Shown here in pieces: positions 1 through 33,553 of a stretch of 64,000 bases of DNA (position 1 is its first letter; each line of letters starts with the position of its first letter). The notes beneath the pieces were generated by a model, which was given only the letters and a program-made list of their open reading frames with translations, was not told where the DNA came from and made no database searches. Source of the stretch: Amoebidium appalachense (lineage: Eukaryota; Ichthyosporea); assembly GCA_963693365.1 (NCBI GenBank), contig CAVNZM010000007.1:9486001-9550000 (forward strand). Direction: 5' to 3'. The position numbers and the translations under genes are program-made.

Positions 1-395
1 GCGAGAATCACCATTTAAGTAGAGCACTCACGGCTGTGAGCTTGTACATGTGATAATCTCCAGGCCGTGTGTGATTCTTTTTTTTTTTTTTTTCTTTTTG
101 TGTTGCGTGTGTGCGTATGTGTGCGTGTATGTGGGTTCGTGTGTGTGTGTGTGTGGGGGGGGGGGGCAGGCGCAAACACATTTGGCGTCAAACGAGAAAA
201 AAGGTGGGCCCAGAGGAGGAGAGGGGGGTCTGAGACCAGGAAGAGAGGGAACGACCTTTTTGCAGGGGGATTGGGAGGGGGAGGAGGCGCACTGACGTCA
301 CACGGGCCATGCATTCATAGTGAAACTCAGGCAATACATGATAGACACTAATTTCTAAAACAGTTGTGCATGGACCGTGCGGGTTTGTTCCCGGG

Positions 396-430
<35 letters not shown>

Positions 431-1021
431 GGGGGGTAATCAAGACAATAATAAGCATCCAAGTGTAAATTATCGAGGCCCAAGGATGTGCACAGTCAGA
501 GAGAGAGAGAAACGATAGCAGTTGAAACCAGATTCGCCTATGCAAAGATAAGATCGGAGAAGAAGTGAAGTGCAAAAGTAGTCACTGAAAACGCAAATGG
601 GGAAGAACACGAGAGCAGATCGGAGCCCGAATCCCCTAAAGACCCAACTGCCTCCGGTTTCAGTCGTCCTTGTTTCCCCCCCCTCCCCTCCCCTCCCCCA
701 AAACCAGCCCCCTCCTTTTCGAGCATATCCCCCCCCCCCCCCCCCCCCCCCCCGTCCCTCAGACACACACACACACAAACACATACCAGTAAGCCTGAGG
801 CCTGTCTCCCTTCCCCCCCTCCCCCCCCCTCCCCCCTTCCCCCCCCTCAAGAAAAGGGGGGGGGGGGGGGGGGGGTGTGAACAAAAACAAAAAATAAAAC
901 AGGCTTCATCTCTATTGCCCCTCTTCCCTCCCCTTTCCACCCCCTCAAAATAAAATAAAATAAAATAAAATAAAATAAAATAAAGCACACACACACACAC
1001 ACACACTCGGCCGAATCCGCG

Positions 1022-1053
<32 letters not shown>

Positions 1054-1410
1054 ACCCCCCCCCCCCCCCCCAAACCCCCCCCAGCCCTCCCCCCTCCCTC
1101 CGCACTGCCCCGTTTCTCTTCTCCCTCCATGCAGCCAGTTTATCTTTCCCTCCTTACTCTGCCCATTTCCTTCCCAACATCTCCCTCACCATACACTTGC
1201 TGACTGAAAAAGGAGTTCTCAAAAGCATGTTGTTAGAACCGGTGGTGGTCACATTGTTTGGTGGGCGGGAGTGCGGGGTATCGTTGAGCCAAAAAGTGAA
1301 CGAGAGAGAGAGAGAGCGAGCACAAGTAAGTTCAGGGCAAACGAAGCAGGAGAGGGGACAAAGATGTGGGTGGATGCGGGATCGAAGGTGCCTAAAACAA
1401 AGTTGCATAC
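1..1410. other. intronic/flanking DNA of the amine oxidase gene, repeats only
   Basis: I find no further exon of the minus-strand amine oxidase here, although the gene must continue to the left because its second exon ends at a donor (GTATGC) at 1405-1410. The stretch holds a GT-repeat around 110-155, a poly-G run at about 398-430, C-runs at about 729-753, a run of AAAAT pentamers at about 945-984, a CA-repeat at about 986-1006 and a C-run near 1025-1075. The open frames across it are Gly/Pro/Cys-Val read-through and are not genes. Confidence 0.6.
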
Positions 1411-1883
1411 CTCAGTAGCCCTCTCAAAGAGGCTCTCGGCCTTGTCGATATCCTTGTCAGGTACCTCCTGGCCGTAGGCCCAATAGAACGTGGCACTGTC
1501 CCAGTCGGTCTCCACCAGTTTTGCCTTCAGCGCTACTGCCTCCCTGCAAGGTGTGAGGGGTTGAATATCTTTAAAGGCGTATGAATTGTGTTGCAGAGGT
1601 ATTACAGCATGGTTCCAAAAGGTTGTAGGTAGTCCAATACAACTGTTAGGATGCTGGTAAAGGAGCAACTGAAACGAAGGAGGGAGAAGAGGATGGGGGG
1701 CGGGCAAGGGTGGGTGGGTGGGTGGGGGGGGGGGGGGGGGAGGGCGGGGGTTGAGAACCTAGTCTTCACATGTGAGATTTGGGCTGATTCGGGCCCTATA
1801 GGAAAAAGGAAAAATACCGACGCAGCAAGAGGCAAAGAAAAGGCCCCAGCAAGAGGAGTGAAAGGGGTTGGGGTAAGGAAAGT

Positions 1884-1935
<52 letters not shown>

Positions 1936-2417
1936 GGGGGGGGGGGGGGGGGGGGGGAAGGGAACGATAAAGTGAACAGTTTTCTGCTACTGGCGAGGGT
2001 TCCTAGAAAAGAAAGGAATGTACAGTTGCTACTAGCAATATGAAAACATTCTAAGCCTCGAGATCTGAAATACTGGATATTAAAGACAACCATATCAACC
2101 AAAGCACTTTCTTCTTTCTCACCCCACACCCATCCACCTTCTAAGCCACGCTCCCCAACCCAGGCTCAAACATGCTCCGTCGAAGCTTACTTTGTCACGG
2201 GGTGTGAATTATCGCTGCCGTGTATCCAGGAGGCCCCCAGGTCCAGGTGGTAACCCGCACCCCACTCCCTGTCTGTCCATATCCTGCCCCCCACTCTCTC
2301 CCTCGCTTCGAGCACCACCACAGTCTTCTGTGCCGCAACAAGTGCCCGCGCAGCCGCCAGCCCTGCCACCCCCGCACCAAGCACAATAACATCGGCCACT
2401 GGCTGGGGTGCAGACAT
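1411..2417 (-). CDS. flavin-containing amine oxidase, 5' part (two exons, incomplete)
   Basis: N-terminal end of an FAD-dependent amine oxidase (polyamine oxidase/MAO/KDM1 fold), which oxidises amines to aldehydes and releases H2O2. Exon 1 is 2191-2417, starting at the ATG at 2417, and exon 2 is 1411-1543. The junction is AA|G, with donor GTAAGC and acceptor CTTGCAG. The dinucleotide-binding motif [17 protein letters not shown] lies at about residues 10-26, followed by an acidic strand end and the family motif EARERVGGR, then [10 protein letters not shown]. About 120 residues are visible of a family usually 450-600 long, so the substrate-binding half lies beyond the left edge. Exon 2 ends in phase 0 at a GTATGC donor. 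It is divergent from SMC3 and shares its promoter. Amine specificity cannot be decided from this part. Confidence 0.85.
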
Positions 2418-3176
2418 TCTAATAATATATTAGGCTCGTTGAAGCCCGAGAATAGAATACCCATATAAGTTGTATCTAGGAGGCCTTGCTTATAATACAA
2501 CTATAGTAATGAAGTTTGTTTGACTGCGCGCGTTCTAGTCACGGCCATCTTGAACTGGCCTTGCTTTCGACAGGATGACGTCATGAGTCGGCTTATCGGC
2601 GTGATCCGATTGGATAAAAAGCGCGCCAAAAGCGAGCAACCCCGCCAACTTGCCAGCTGCAGGGTTCCTGCCCAAACGAGAAAACAAGACCAGGAGAAAA
2701 GAGGTGCAAAGCGGCAAAAGGAGGGGTTCAGCGAAACTCATACACGGAATAGTTTTTTATCATCGCCGTTGAAGAAATCAAAGGGACACCCAGGCAAGTT
2801 GCAAGAGCGTTTAAAAATAAACAACTCCAAAATTACGGCTGCACTAACATCAGAACGAGCTTCCCAAGAGCTTCGCAACCAAAACAAAACCATAGCAAGC
2901 AAGAAGGGAGGGGAGCGGGAGGGGCGGGAGAAGGGGATGCGTAGGGAAGCTTCATAATGGCAGCGTTTTCCGCGACTCAAAACATTGACAAACACGAGCA
3001 TGCACTTTCACAATTTTTGTGGTTTGTGGTAGTGTTGGGGCTAGCGCTGCTGCTTACTTACCGGACGTCTGTTTGCTTGGGAAAACTCAACACTACTGTT
3101 TAGGGATGTATTTTTTTTGAAAATCTCTAAACCCTTTTCTTTTTACAGGGCTTTTTTGGGGAGTGGTGTGTCAGCC
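2418..3176. promoter_or_regulatory. head-to-head promoter region, amine oxidase (-) / SMC3 (+)
   Basis: Only about 760 bases separate the two start codons, so both genes probably fire from one shared region. Visible sites are clustered at 2544-2631 (separate entry). A pyrimidine-rich acceptor (CTTTTTACAG, ending 3148) lies 28 bases before the SMC3 ATG, suggesting a 5' untranslated intron. I could not fix its donor. An open frame at 2520-2957 (145 aa, Lys/Arg-rich) crosses the same sites and has no recognisable domain; I treat it as leader or chance sequence. Confidence 0.6.
2544..2631. promoter_or_regulatory. YY1-like, CRE, inverted CCAAT and E2F-like sites
   Basis: Seen directly: GCCATCTTG at 2544-2552 (YY1-like core, reverse orientation), the full palindromic CRE TGACGTCA at 2576-2583, ATTGG (inverted CCAAT) at 2609-2613 and GCGCGCCAAAA at 2621-2631, the reverse of an E2F-type TTTTGGCGCGC. 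CCAAT plus E2F is a common combination at cell-cycle and replication genes, which fits SMC3. The assignment to proteins is inference from the consensus sequences only. Confidence 0.5.
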
Positions 3177-26459
<23,283 letters not shown>

Positions 26460-26564
26460 ACCCCTGACAGTTTATTGTAACCTCCACTACTTTTTCAACA
26501 CATTTCTATTGAATTTCTATCAGAACCATGTTTAGCATATGTGCTGTGCTTATTGGGCAAACCA

Positions 26565-26570
26565 AATAAA
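26565..26570 (+). terminator. poly(A) signal AATAAA of SMC3
   Basis: AATAAA lies 105 bases after the SMC3 stop codon in AT-richer sequence, the expected place for 3' end formation. No other canonical hexamer is closer to the stop. Confidence 0.75.
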
Positions 26571-27007
26571 TTAGGAAAATAGATTGTATGCACGTACAAG
26601 CCCACCTCAGACGGAACATAGTATGGTTACCGTACGGATAGGTGGCACATAGTGACTTGCGGTGATATGGTTTTTGTTCTATTTTTTGGGTATCTAGGAC
26701 ATCACTTTGAGAGTTTTAGAGTATCTCGGGACTCGGTTAAAAAAACTTGTGGTATGTGGAAACCGGATCACATATTACTATTAACAAGAGCATATATTCG
26801 GGCAGGCAAAGTTGCGGCCAAACACCGGCTGCCGGATTGCCAATATTATGTATAGCTATACTATTTGGCCTCGTACACTACATGTAGCCTAGGTAACCGT
26901 CACTTGACTCAACCACTAGCAATTTGGGGTTCTGTATTTCGCCTTAAAGCTGATATCTTTATTTAGTCGAGCTCTAAGCGGTCTGAGAGGTGGTGTTATC
27001 CAAAATT

Positions 27008-27133
27008 GCAATCAACTTTCACCCCAGAAGCTACCGTACTCCAATAGCTCCCAGGCAGACCGGCAAGATAATTCTTGCCGGAATGCCTGGGAGCTATTGC
27101 GATCAACTTTCACCCCAGAAGTTACCGTACTCC
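27008..27133. repeat. 56-base hairpin flanked by 35-base direct repeats
   Basis: The hairpin at 27043-27098 has arms AATAGCTCCCAGGCA/TGCCTGGGAGCTATT (15 of 15 paired) and CCGGCAAGA/TCTTGCCGG (9 of 9), with GA/AA internal mismatches and a TAAT loop. On each side lies a 35-base direct repeat containing ATCAACTTTCACCCCAGAAG and TACCGTACTCC (27008-27042 and 27099-27133), with two differences. A palindrome between direct repeats resembles a small foldback element, or an inversion within a duplicated segment. Confidence 0.85.
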
Positions 27134-27245
27134 CAAAACAACAATGTGCCTTCAATAAAAGATCAAGTGAGTTAAGCGAAGGGAATGTCATTGATCAGCC
27201 TATTCACATTTTTGCTTCCCAACGGCATGAGGTTTTTTTGTGTGT

Positions 27246-27325
27246 GTGTCTGGTCCCAATCCTGGCCATTCGGCAGTATCCCATCATCATGGCCATCATT
27301 ACATCGAGCTGCAGCGCTGCCCCCA

Positions 27326-27368
<43 letters not shown>

Positions 27369-27927
27369 GGGGGCTCTTGCTCAGTACTAGTGAGGCCCTC
27401 GACGGCAGCAGATGGCCCCCGAGTTGAACTGCACGAAACTCATGCAGAGGTGCTGGGGGTTGTGCAATTTTAATGTGTAGGCAGCTTAGAAAACGCAACG
27501 GCCCCTGAGCTCAGTCTATCGATCGGTGAGCTCGATCGCAAGGTTTATAATTTTACTAATAGACAGCTGAAATAGGTTAACGTTTAGTTATTACAATAGC
27601 TTGGTGAGTTTGCCAAATGTGTCCCTGATCGAGTAAGTTCAAGTGTGGGAAGCTTAAGGGCCCCCGGGCGGGCGGGCGGGCGGGCGGGCGGGGGGGCGGG
27701 CGGGGGGGGGGGGGGGGGGACTGTATTGTTGGTCGTCATCAAAGCCTGACGATCAAGTCGCCAAGCTTCCCAAGTTATGCACGAGATGTGCCGAGATGTG
27801 CGCAACTCGCGCGCGCACACACACAAATACACCACACACACTGGCGCGCGCACACACACACAAGCACACATGTGCACCCACGGACACGCGCACACCCACC
27901 CGAATGGCCAGGATTGGGACCAGACAC
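27246..27927. repeat. 27-base perfect inverted repeat bounding about 680 bases
   Basis: GTGTCTGGTCCCAATCCTGG continuing to CCATTCG at 27246-27272 is exactly reverse-complemented at 27901-27927. The interior is not symmetrical and contains a poly-C/poly-A run, a GGGC run and CA-repeats. It could be the terminal repeats of a non-autonomous DNA element, but no target-site duplication is obvious. Alternatively these are two copies of one short repeat in opposite orientation. Confidence 0.7.
27660..27719 (+). repeat. (GGGC)n / G-run
   Basis: GGGCGGGCGGGC units passing into a pure G-run. This is G-quadruplex-prone sequence on the plus strand. Confidence 0.8.
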
Positions 27928-28548
27928 CGTCTTTGACTGATGCACGTATAACCCACTCATTTTTAGTAACACCCAGAAGTTTCAAGTTATGTACACCGCG
28001 ACTTTTGACCGATATCAACCACCCCTAATAAAAACTCTGCCAGCCTGGCGTCGCCGATAGCTTTGCATGCTACTTCTGAATCACTATGTGGGGCAAAGTC
28101 AACTGACCACATGAGCTAAGTTCCCAATTACTAAAACAATCATAGGCTTCCCGGGCCCGCACATTATACTTCGTGAATATTACGGATTTGCTACTGTTAA
28201 AATATTCCCAACGGACAAAGACTTTTTGCGATGATCCTCTAGAGTCTTTAACAATTTATGTCTATGACCGACTCTAGCCACGTTATGTACCGTTGGTACA
28301 ATAATTCAATGTTAGCAAGTTGAAGCACTGAAAGTGCGCTCAGCAGTCGCCACGTTCTATAACTTTCAGGAATTTACCAGCATCATACATCAAATGTCTT
28401 CATTCAGCCGTGAACCGATGAGTTTTTGCACAGACCTCGTGTAGGTATTGAGTATTCTAAGGCTGGAAAAAAATTGCAACTCTACGAAAATTCACAAGGA
28501 ATATATTTACACTTCGCCTGCGCCATGATTCAGTCCAGTATATATCCG

Positions 28549-28554
28549 TTTAAT
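28549..28554 (-). terminator. candidate poly(A) signal ATTAAA for the 479-aa gene
   Basis: On the minus strand ATTAAA, the commonest variant hexamer, lies about 135 bases after the stop codon of the 479-aa frame. No AATAAA is nearer. Confidence 0.4.
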
Positions 28555-28687
28555 CTCCACAAACTTTCGCCAAACTATTTTTCTAAACTACTTATCGCTG
28601 CCTTAATAAGACACTCGAAGACGTGTTATCCACTCTGCGGCACATATTTCATCACAAACCAACATGCAGGACTTGCCCTGTACCCAC

Positions 28688-30127
28688 TCATACAGGTGCC
28701 CAGGCTGTGCGCCCCCAGAGCCTCCCTTGCTGCACACGTTGCTCCTGCTTCACCACCCCACCGTTGACTGCTCCATTAGCCGCGGAAAACGAAAACTGTG
28801 TGGGTCTCTGGGTATTTTGGTCGTGGGCCGTGGTGTAGTGGGTTGGTGTGCTGGCCATGCGCAGTGGCAAAGAAGGAAGAGAGGTGGTAGCTGGCAACGG
28901 CATATTCTGGGTAGTACCCTGTGGTGGGGGAAAGGGACTCCGGGCCGTGGCATGCTGACCGTGAAGGGAGGGCATGGAGGGGCTCTGTCTCATGAGTGCT
29001 GGTGTACTGGCCAGCAGCAGCTGCTTGGTGCGTTCCAGCTCGACCACTCGTTGCTGCAGCAACGCTATCTGCTCGATGGCCGCCGCCGCCTGTTGTGGCG
29101 TCATACTGCCTGCCTGATACTGCCCTGCCACCATGATGTTAGGGCCTGCAGCAGGGGGCCCACCCAAAACAGGTCCAGTGGCTGTAGTGGCTTTGGGGCT
29201 CCGACATTGCTGAGGGCCGGGGAGGGGCTGGTCCGGGTAACTTTGCTTCAAGTTGGACTCACTAATAGTGCGGGGCGGTGACTTCTGTAAAGGTCGAGGT
29301 TGCCATTGGGTAGAAGGTCGTCTAAACGAGCCCCTGTGGTCGTGCCCACGCTGCCACTCTAGTGGCACAGACAGGTTGCTCGGCACACATAGGCCGGTGC
29401 GGCGGGGTGACCCCTCCAGTTTCATGTTGAAGGTTAGACCTGGCGGCGGAACGGTGTGTGTGTGGTGCTTTGACACGATGGGAGAGGCTGGGAAAGAAAA
29501 CACCTGTGCTTGAAGGGGTGGCCTCGGAGGGGCGCTTTTAATGTCGGGCTCCGGTGGGTGCGCAACTGCTGTGTCGTACATGGCAGGGAGTGGGTTGGAC
29601 TGTGACCGTAGTGGGCGGTAGATCAGAGTATTTGCCGTGCTCAAGGGGTGCACCTGCATCTCCGTCTCCTTGAACGTGTTCAATTCCTCTCTTATGCTAT
29701 CCAACTCCTCAATGCTCCTTTGTGGTGGCACCACCGACCGCTCGTACTCTCCGGGGCCATAGGTCTCTGTGACGTAGACTTGAACGTTAAAACTCACCCG
29801 TGTGCTTGTAGACACAGGCAGGAGGTTTTCTGTACTAGCTGCAGCCAGGGCTAAACTCTTGGTGCAGGGTTGGGTGCCGGTCTGCAGGTAGCACTGTTTG
29901 CGCCCCTGTGCAGGTCTTAAAGATGCTGTGCATGCTGGTGCTGGAAGCACTTCAGGGACACCCTTTGGCTGCACATACCCATCCACAACATGGGCAGCCT
30001 CCAGAACTATGTCGGAGAGCACACGGCGCAGGCCAAACAACCCCGACAAGCCGCTGGCCTTTTTCTTCTTGGGGCCATCCACAGCCCTGACGCTGCCAGT
30101 TACAACGGTGGTGTCTACTTGGGCCAT
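28688..30127 (-). CDS. uncharacterised 479-aa protein, intronless, possible PP1-docking motif
   Basis: One uninterrupted frame from ATG (30127) to TGA (28688), unusual beside genes with dozens of introns. I do not recognise the family. Visible: a basic run PKKKK (19-23) as a possible nuclear signal; the segment STRVSFNVQVYVTET (108-122) with RVSF in the form of a PP1-docking RVxF motif, followed by PGEYERS; a short helical or coiled stretch SIEELDSIREELNTFKE (138-154); long Pro/Ser/Gln-rich, probably disordered middle parts; a coiled-coil-like helix at about 343-374 (AAIEQIALLQQRVVELERTK); and a disordered tail. No membrane segment or enzyme motif is seen. Base composition and lack of repeats argue that it is a real gene. 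It could be a phosphatase-targeting or cytoskeletal adaptor, but that is inference. A donor-like GTATGAG at the stop codon leaves open a further 3' exon. Confidence 0.75.
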   Translation of the reverse strand: MAQVDTTVVTGSVRAVDGPKKKKASGLSGLFGLRRVLSDIVLEAAHVVDGYVQPKGVPEVLPAPACTASLRPAQGRKQCYLQTGTQPCTKSLALAAASTENLLPVSTSTRVSFNVQVYVTETYGPGEYERSVVPPQRSIEELDSIREELNTFKETEMQVHPLSTANTLIYRPLRSQSNPLPAMYDTAVAHPPEPDIKSAPPRPPLQAQVFSFPASPIVSKHHTHTVPPPGLTFNMKLEGSPRRTGLCVPSNLSVPLEWQRGHDHRGSFRRPSTQWQPRPLQKSPPRTISESNLKQSYPDQPLPGPQQCRSPKATTATGPVLGGPPAAGPNIMVAGQYQAGSMTPQQAAAAIEQIALLQQRVVELERTKQLLLASTPALMRQSPSMPSLHGQHATARSPFPPPQGTTQNMPLPATTSLPSLPLRMASTPTHYTTAHDQNTQRPTQFSFSAANGAVNGGVVKQEQRVQQGRLWGRTAWAPV

Positions 30128-33100
30128 ATCTAGGCGGGTAGCTTGGTAGCCCTATAATCATAAATTATAGTACAAAGACTTAGTGGTTACGTCCTGTTCA
30201 ACTGACGGTTATAAAGGTGGGGTACCTAATACCAGAACAGTTACAGATCGAATACCTTTAGTGAAGCCGGGCTGAACCTCTTTGTGGCGTTCCCAAAAGT
30301 TTACTGGGTAATTGGAAAATATCAAGAAGGATCGGATGGGCAAATTGAATGTGTAACGATCATGCGTTTACATGTGCTGGTTGGGGTGTCACAACAGCGA
30401 TTCTGCAGGAAACCTTTGATTATTCAGAGTGCTGTCATGAAACTCAGTGTGAGATGAGAACACGAAAAAACCAAGCAACTACTACTAAAATTGTGAACTT
30501 CGATTGCAGTTACTGTAGCCACAACAGCCTAAAACCCAGCCGATGGGCCGCACTACATGTACACGTCGTGGTTACAGCTTCACTGAGGCACGGCGTTAGG
30601 CAAGTTGGACACTCTTCGTTAAAAGTGCCGAAGTTGAAAAAACTATAACAATTCGGTGTTCATACTATGGAGATAGCACTGACAATACGTTTAACACAAA
30701 TGTTTCCACACTACACAGGTAGCTACACTGTTTGTTTCTGAAAGGCAGCACCGAGAACACGTTGTGCACACCTGAGGGGTGTTATCGGCCCGGCCTTTTT
30801 GTAGGGCAACACGGGCACTTTGATTGGACGTCGTTCTATTCATTTTATTGCTCGGGGGTTTAGGGAGCCGCTTGTTCAAACCTTGGCAGCATAGTTTGCA
30901 TGGTACTTTGAACTTTTAATCTTTATTTTTTTCTCGCACCTACTATTAGACCGTCTACTACATGTTGCTTAGTGCTGTTTTTATTGCCATTGACCATGAG
31001 CATTCCTGGAAGACGGCTTTTGTTTGGCACCCAAAATTCCAAGTTCGAGCTTAGACGATTAGCTTACTTAGATAATCCTGATATTTCTTCTATTGCCTGT
31101 TAAAACTCGGGTATATGATTGTCCTAGTCGTTAGCTTCTCCGTATCCGAGAATACGGCTTTTTTGTATTTTCTTCTCTGAGATATCTTTTATATCTCGTT
31201 AAAAAAAACTTCCAAGCCTTGCTGAAGCACATTTAAATTTTTCTCTGTGCGACTGCACGTGACGATGTGATCACCAGTGTTCATGTGATCACCACCCGCT
31301 TCTTAGCAAACGGTCTACTGTATGGGAGTCTGCCCCCCGTTTGTTTCTCGAAAGATGGGCTGAGCTATATTTTGTAGACCACTGGAATTGGGCACTACTT
31401 ATATGTACTGTACTACATATGCTTACACGTTTTTAAAATATTTAGCCTCATCAGCCTGGCTGCATTCCCATATATATATGATCAGATCAGATCACGTGCA
31501 CCGGCTACAGGTCAGTCGATCACACGCGGGGCCCGGCCGGGCATGACAGATGCTCAGCAGGATAATTGCAATAGATATTTACTTTGTTTTTAAAAAAAAG
31601 GAGGGGAGGGGGGATGGGGGGGGGGGGGGGGGGGGGGGGGGGGGAGCCCTTGTTTCGAAGGGTCATATGGACCGCGCAAAGTTATCAGTGAGGACATAAA
31701 ACTTTTTGTAGTCAGTTCCAACAAAAGATTTTTCGCATTACAGTGTAGGGGGAGAAGCTGTGGATTCATGTGGAATGCTTGCTCCCAATGTTCATTGGTT
31801 TGTTTTAGTCCGGCCAGAATCTCAGATCTGCACCGTTTTGCGGCAGTGACACAGACATGGCCATGATCATCAAGGGTTTATATTATACACTGTAGTGAGC
31901 CTCATTCAAATTGGGGGAAGGATGTGCGGTTTATTCATACCATGTCTCGTCATCGTTCGTGTAATACACACCGTGTAAGCGTCGACTTGAAAAAAGTTTT
32001 GGACGTCAGTTGAAGGGGTAGTTTAGCCCTCGTGCGCCCCCTGTCACTGAGTGAGAATGGTGAGCAGATTCCCACGAGCCAGTCTAGACTCGTACTACCA
32101 TGATAATACATGCCATGCCATCATGGTAGGTCAGACATCGTCATCCTGATGCATATGCACGGCGCATGGCATATGCACGTGCCCATGACTCATGGGCCAG
32201 GGCCATATTTATATATAAGCCTATAGGCCTACTAGTATGCCGCATTGCAAGACACATTGTCAAGCAGCATGCATGGCATGCATCTGGCCTGGCAGATATC
32301 ACTGCCTGAGTGGCATGTGGGCTGGGACAGCTTCAAGCCTTCGGAGTGTGGAGGCGTGACGCTTCCAGCAACATGTGCGCGTCAATAGATGGTAGGAAAT
32401 TCAACGGTTCGCGCGTGTCACAATATTTGCTGGTGTAGTCGTGTGCCTTGACAATGTGTGTGTGCGTGTCACGGTGTGAGGGAGCGGGTTGGTGCAATGG
32501 TAAGATCTCTGCGTGTCAAGCTCAAAGTCGCAGGATCGATCCTGGTTACTTCCGATTTTTCTGCCTCGACGGTCCACCGGTCTGGCCGCCCCCTAGAAGC
32601 CATCACCCCAGACCACGTCAAGCAGCACCACCAATTTGTTATCGTCCGGCCGCAAGACATGACGTCATGAATAGCACCGGCCCTCTGACGTCGACGGCGC
32701 GTCACTTGGGCATCCCAGCCCAACGTTCAAGAGGGAGACCAATCCGAGTCACCGGCCACGGTTCGGGTCAGCGTCCTGGGCATGGGGTCTCCCCCTTTCG
32801 AGTCTTTATGTTTAAATTGTGAATGTGTCCCGGCTACCTGGCTGGTGTTGTTAAAGTGAGCCCCACTAGCGTTGCTGCGGCTAGAACCGTGGGATAAGGC
32901 GTAACTAAAAATAGTGCCAGTTGGGGTCAATTAGAATCCTGACTTATGAGTGTGCTATACAGTACGATCTGTGTCTAGGCCACGCGGCCCTCTAGATGGC
33001 CGTGGTCTAGGCGGAAGACGGTAAGCTCCCCTGAGGCAGTGCCTCGCCGGGAGTGAAACGGGATAGACCGATTAAAAAACCCTTAGTACTATGCCAAAAA

Positions 33101-33553
33101 TAGATTGCGGCGCGCGTGCGCTAGGGCTGGAAAATTATTAATCGGATGGGGGTATCAATTGCATCGAATGCCGGCGGTGTGGGGGGTAGTTTGATGCTCT
33201 TTTTCTTGATTGATTTTCAACCCCTGGCCGCCGGAGTAGTGGGACGGTTGGTGCCCTTAGCAGCTACCACCTACTGAGGCGGTGTCTCCTTTCTTTTTTC
33301 TTTCTTTTTTTTTTTTTTGCCGCCTGAGTAGATGTAAAAACGTCGCACGTGCGGCAACACGTCAGTACGTGTTAGCCTTAGCAGAGTCGAGAGAGAAAGA
33401 AGCCTTTCGCTTAGGGTTGGGGTGTTTTTTTTAGCGAGTAAGTTGGTACTGTGTGGTTTAAAAACGTTGCTTCTTAGAGTAGCTGTAGACAGTGGAACAA
33501 AGTTAGTCTTCCCCTTTTTCTTCTACTCATTAGCACAGCTGAAGTGGGCAAGC
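30128..33553. other. intergenic region with few repeats
   Basis: Head-to-head spacer between the 479-aa gene and the THAP exon. It contains a poly-G run at about 31616-31644, a tRNA-related SINE head near 32480 and T-rich runs near 33290-33318. The short frames at 30349-30648, 30691-30879 and 32727-32930 have no recognisable domain and I do not call them genes. Promoter elements for the flanking genes must lie here, but none is distinct enough to mark. Confidence 0.5.
32478..32556 (+). mobile_element. tRNA-derived SINE head (A and B box)
   Basis: GGTTGGTGCAATGGTAAGA resembles an RNA polymerase III A box with a D-arm, and GCAGGATCGATCCTGG matches the B box/T-arm (GGWTCGANTCC) at the right spacing. 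The ends do not form an acceptor stem and the anticodon arm is broken, so it is not a functional tRNA. Such heads start tRNA-derived SINEs. The body probably continues to about 32800, but I could not define its 3' end or a target-site duplication. Confidence 0.5.

Larger units (their letters stand above)
26571..28687. other. intergenic region between SMC3 and the 479-aa gene
   Basis: Tail-to-tail intergenic DNA (SMC3 on plus, next gene on minus), less repetitive and AT-richer than the introns. It contains the hairpin with flanking direct repeats, the 27-base inverted repeat and a GGGC-rich run (entries below), plus a poly-C/poly-A run at about 27329-27368. No exon with recognisable protein similarity was found. 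The short open frames at 27097-27498 and 27584-28028 cross repeats and have no domain. Confidence 0.6.

Noticed and set aside
2520-2957. 145-codon Lys/Arg-rich frame upstream of SMC3
   Set aside because: It crosses the CRE/CCAAT/E2F cluster and the probable untranslated leader, and has no recognisable domain. Kept only as a remote possibility.
28664-29281. 205-codon plus-strand frame
   Set aside because: Shadow of the 479-aa minus-strand gene, which has the better composition, an ATG start and a plausible poly(A) site.
32478-32556. Functional tRNA gene
   Set aside because: A and B boxes are present, but there is no acceptor stem and the anticodon arm does not pair. It fits a SINE head.
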